DNA of 64,000 nucleotides, taken from Phoronis australis. Taxonomy: Eukaryota > Phoronida > Phoronidae. The notes under the pieces were generated by a model that did no database searches, was not told where the DNA came from, and saw only the letters and a program-made list of their open reading frames with translations. Position numbers and translations under genes: made by a program. Below are positions 63,957 to 64,000 of this stretch, piece after piece. Each line of letters opens with the position of its first letter. The first letter of the stretch is position 1. The stretch lies in NCBI GenBank assembly GCA_002633005.1, contig NMRA01000087.1, positions 700,701 through 764,700 of the forward strand, read 5' to 3'.

Positions 63957-64000
63957 GTAATTTATTGCAATAAATACTCCTCATATTATTTGCTGTTAAG

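Overview
This is animal genomic DNA from a non-vertebrate metazoan. It has spliced genes with short exons and introns mostly of 0.3-2 kb, abundant small inverted-repeat elements, and single-base and 278-base runs of N from assembly. The protein content and repeats fit a marine invertebrate (lancelet, hemichordate, echinoderm or mollusc). The species cannot be fixed from the sequence alone.

Three genes are recognised. (1) On the minus strand, 13250 down to 3430, is a complete ten-exon RASSF gene of 385 codons with an N-terminal LIM domain, a RASSF2/4/6-type Ras-association domain and a C-terminal SARAH helix. (2) On the plus strand, 18916 to 57840, is a complete CENP-E (kinesin-7) gene. I traced 41 exons that keep one reading frame to a 2296-residue protein: N-terminal motor, very long coiled coil, and a C-terminal Cys-Thr-Thr-Gln that looks like a farnesylation box. 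(3) At the right edge, from 63722, are the first two coding exons of histone H2A.Z, with E2F-like, CCAAT and octamer motifs upstream.

RASSF and CENP-E are divergent, with about 5.7 kb between their start codons. CENP-E and H2A.Z are head to tail with about 5.9 kb between them. All three families are linked to cell proliferation or chromosome behaviour, but the window does not show that they work as one unit.

The most notable structure is inside CENP-E. A 222-bp coiled-coil exon occurs four times in tandem (46949-49371), all in frame, adding 296 residues. A 1.94-kb Kolobok-like DNA transposon (TTAA target duplication, about 155-bp terminal inverted repeats, broken THAP transposase, and an opposite-strand ORF like the P2X7 ballast domain) sits in the intron after the fourth copy. 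A 2.23-kb block holding two motor-domain exons is present twice. Because the second copy starts exactly at a single N and all exon differences are silent, I read it as two unmerged haplotypes rather than a real duplication. Smaller repeats (MITE-like elements, hairpins, a minisatellite, simple repeats) occupy several introns.
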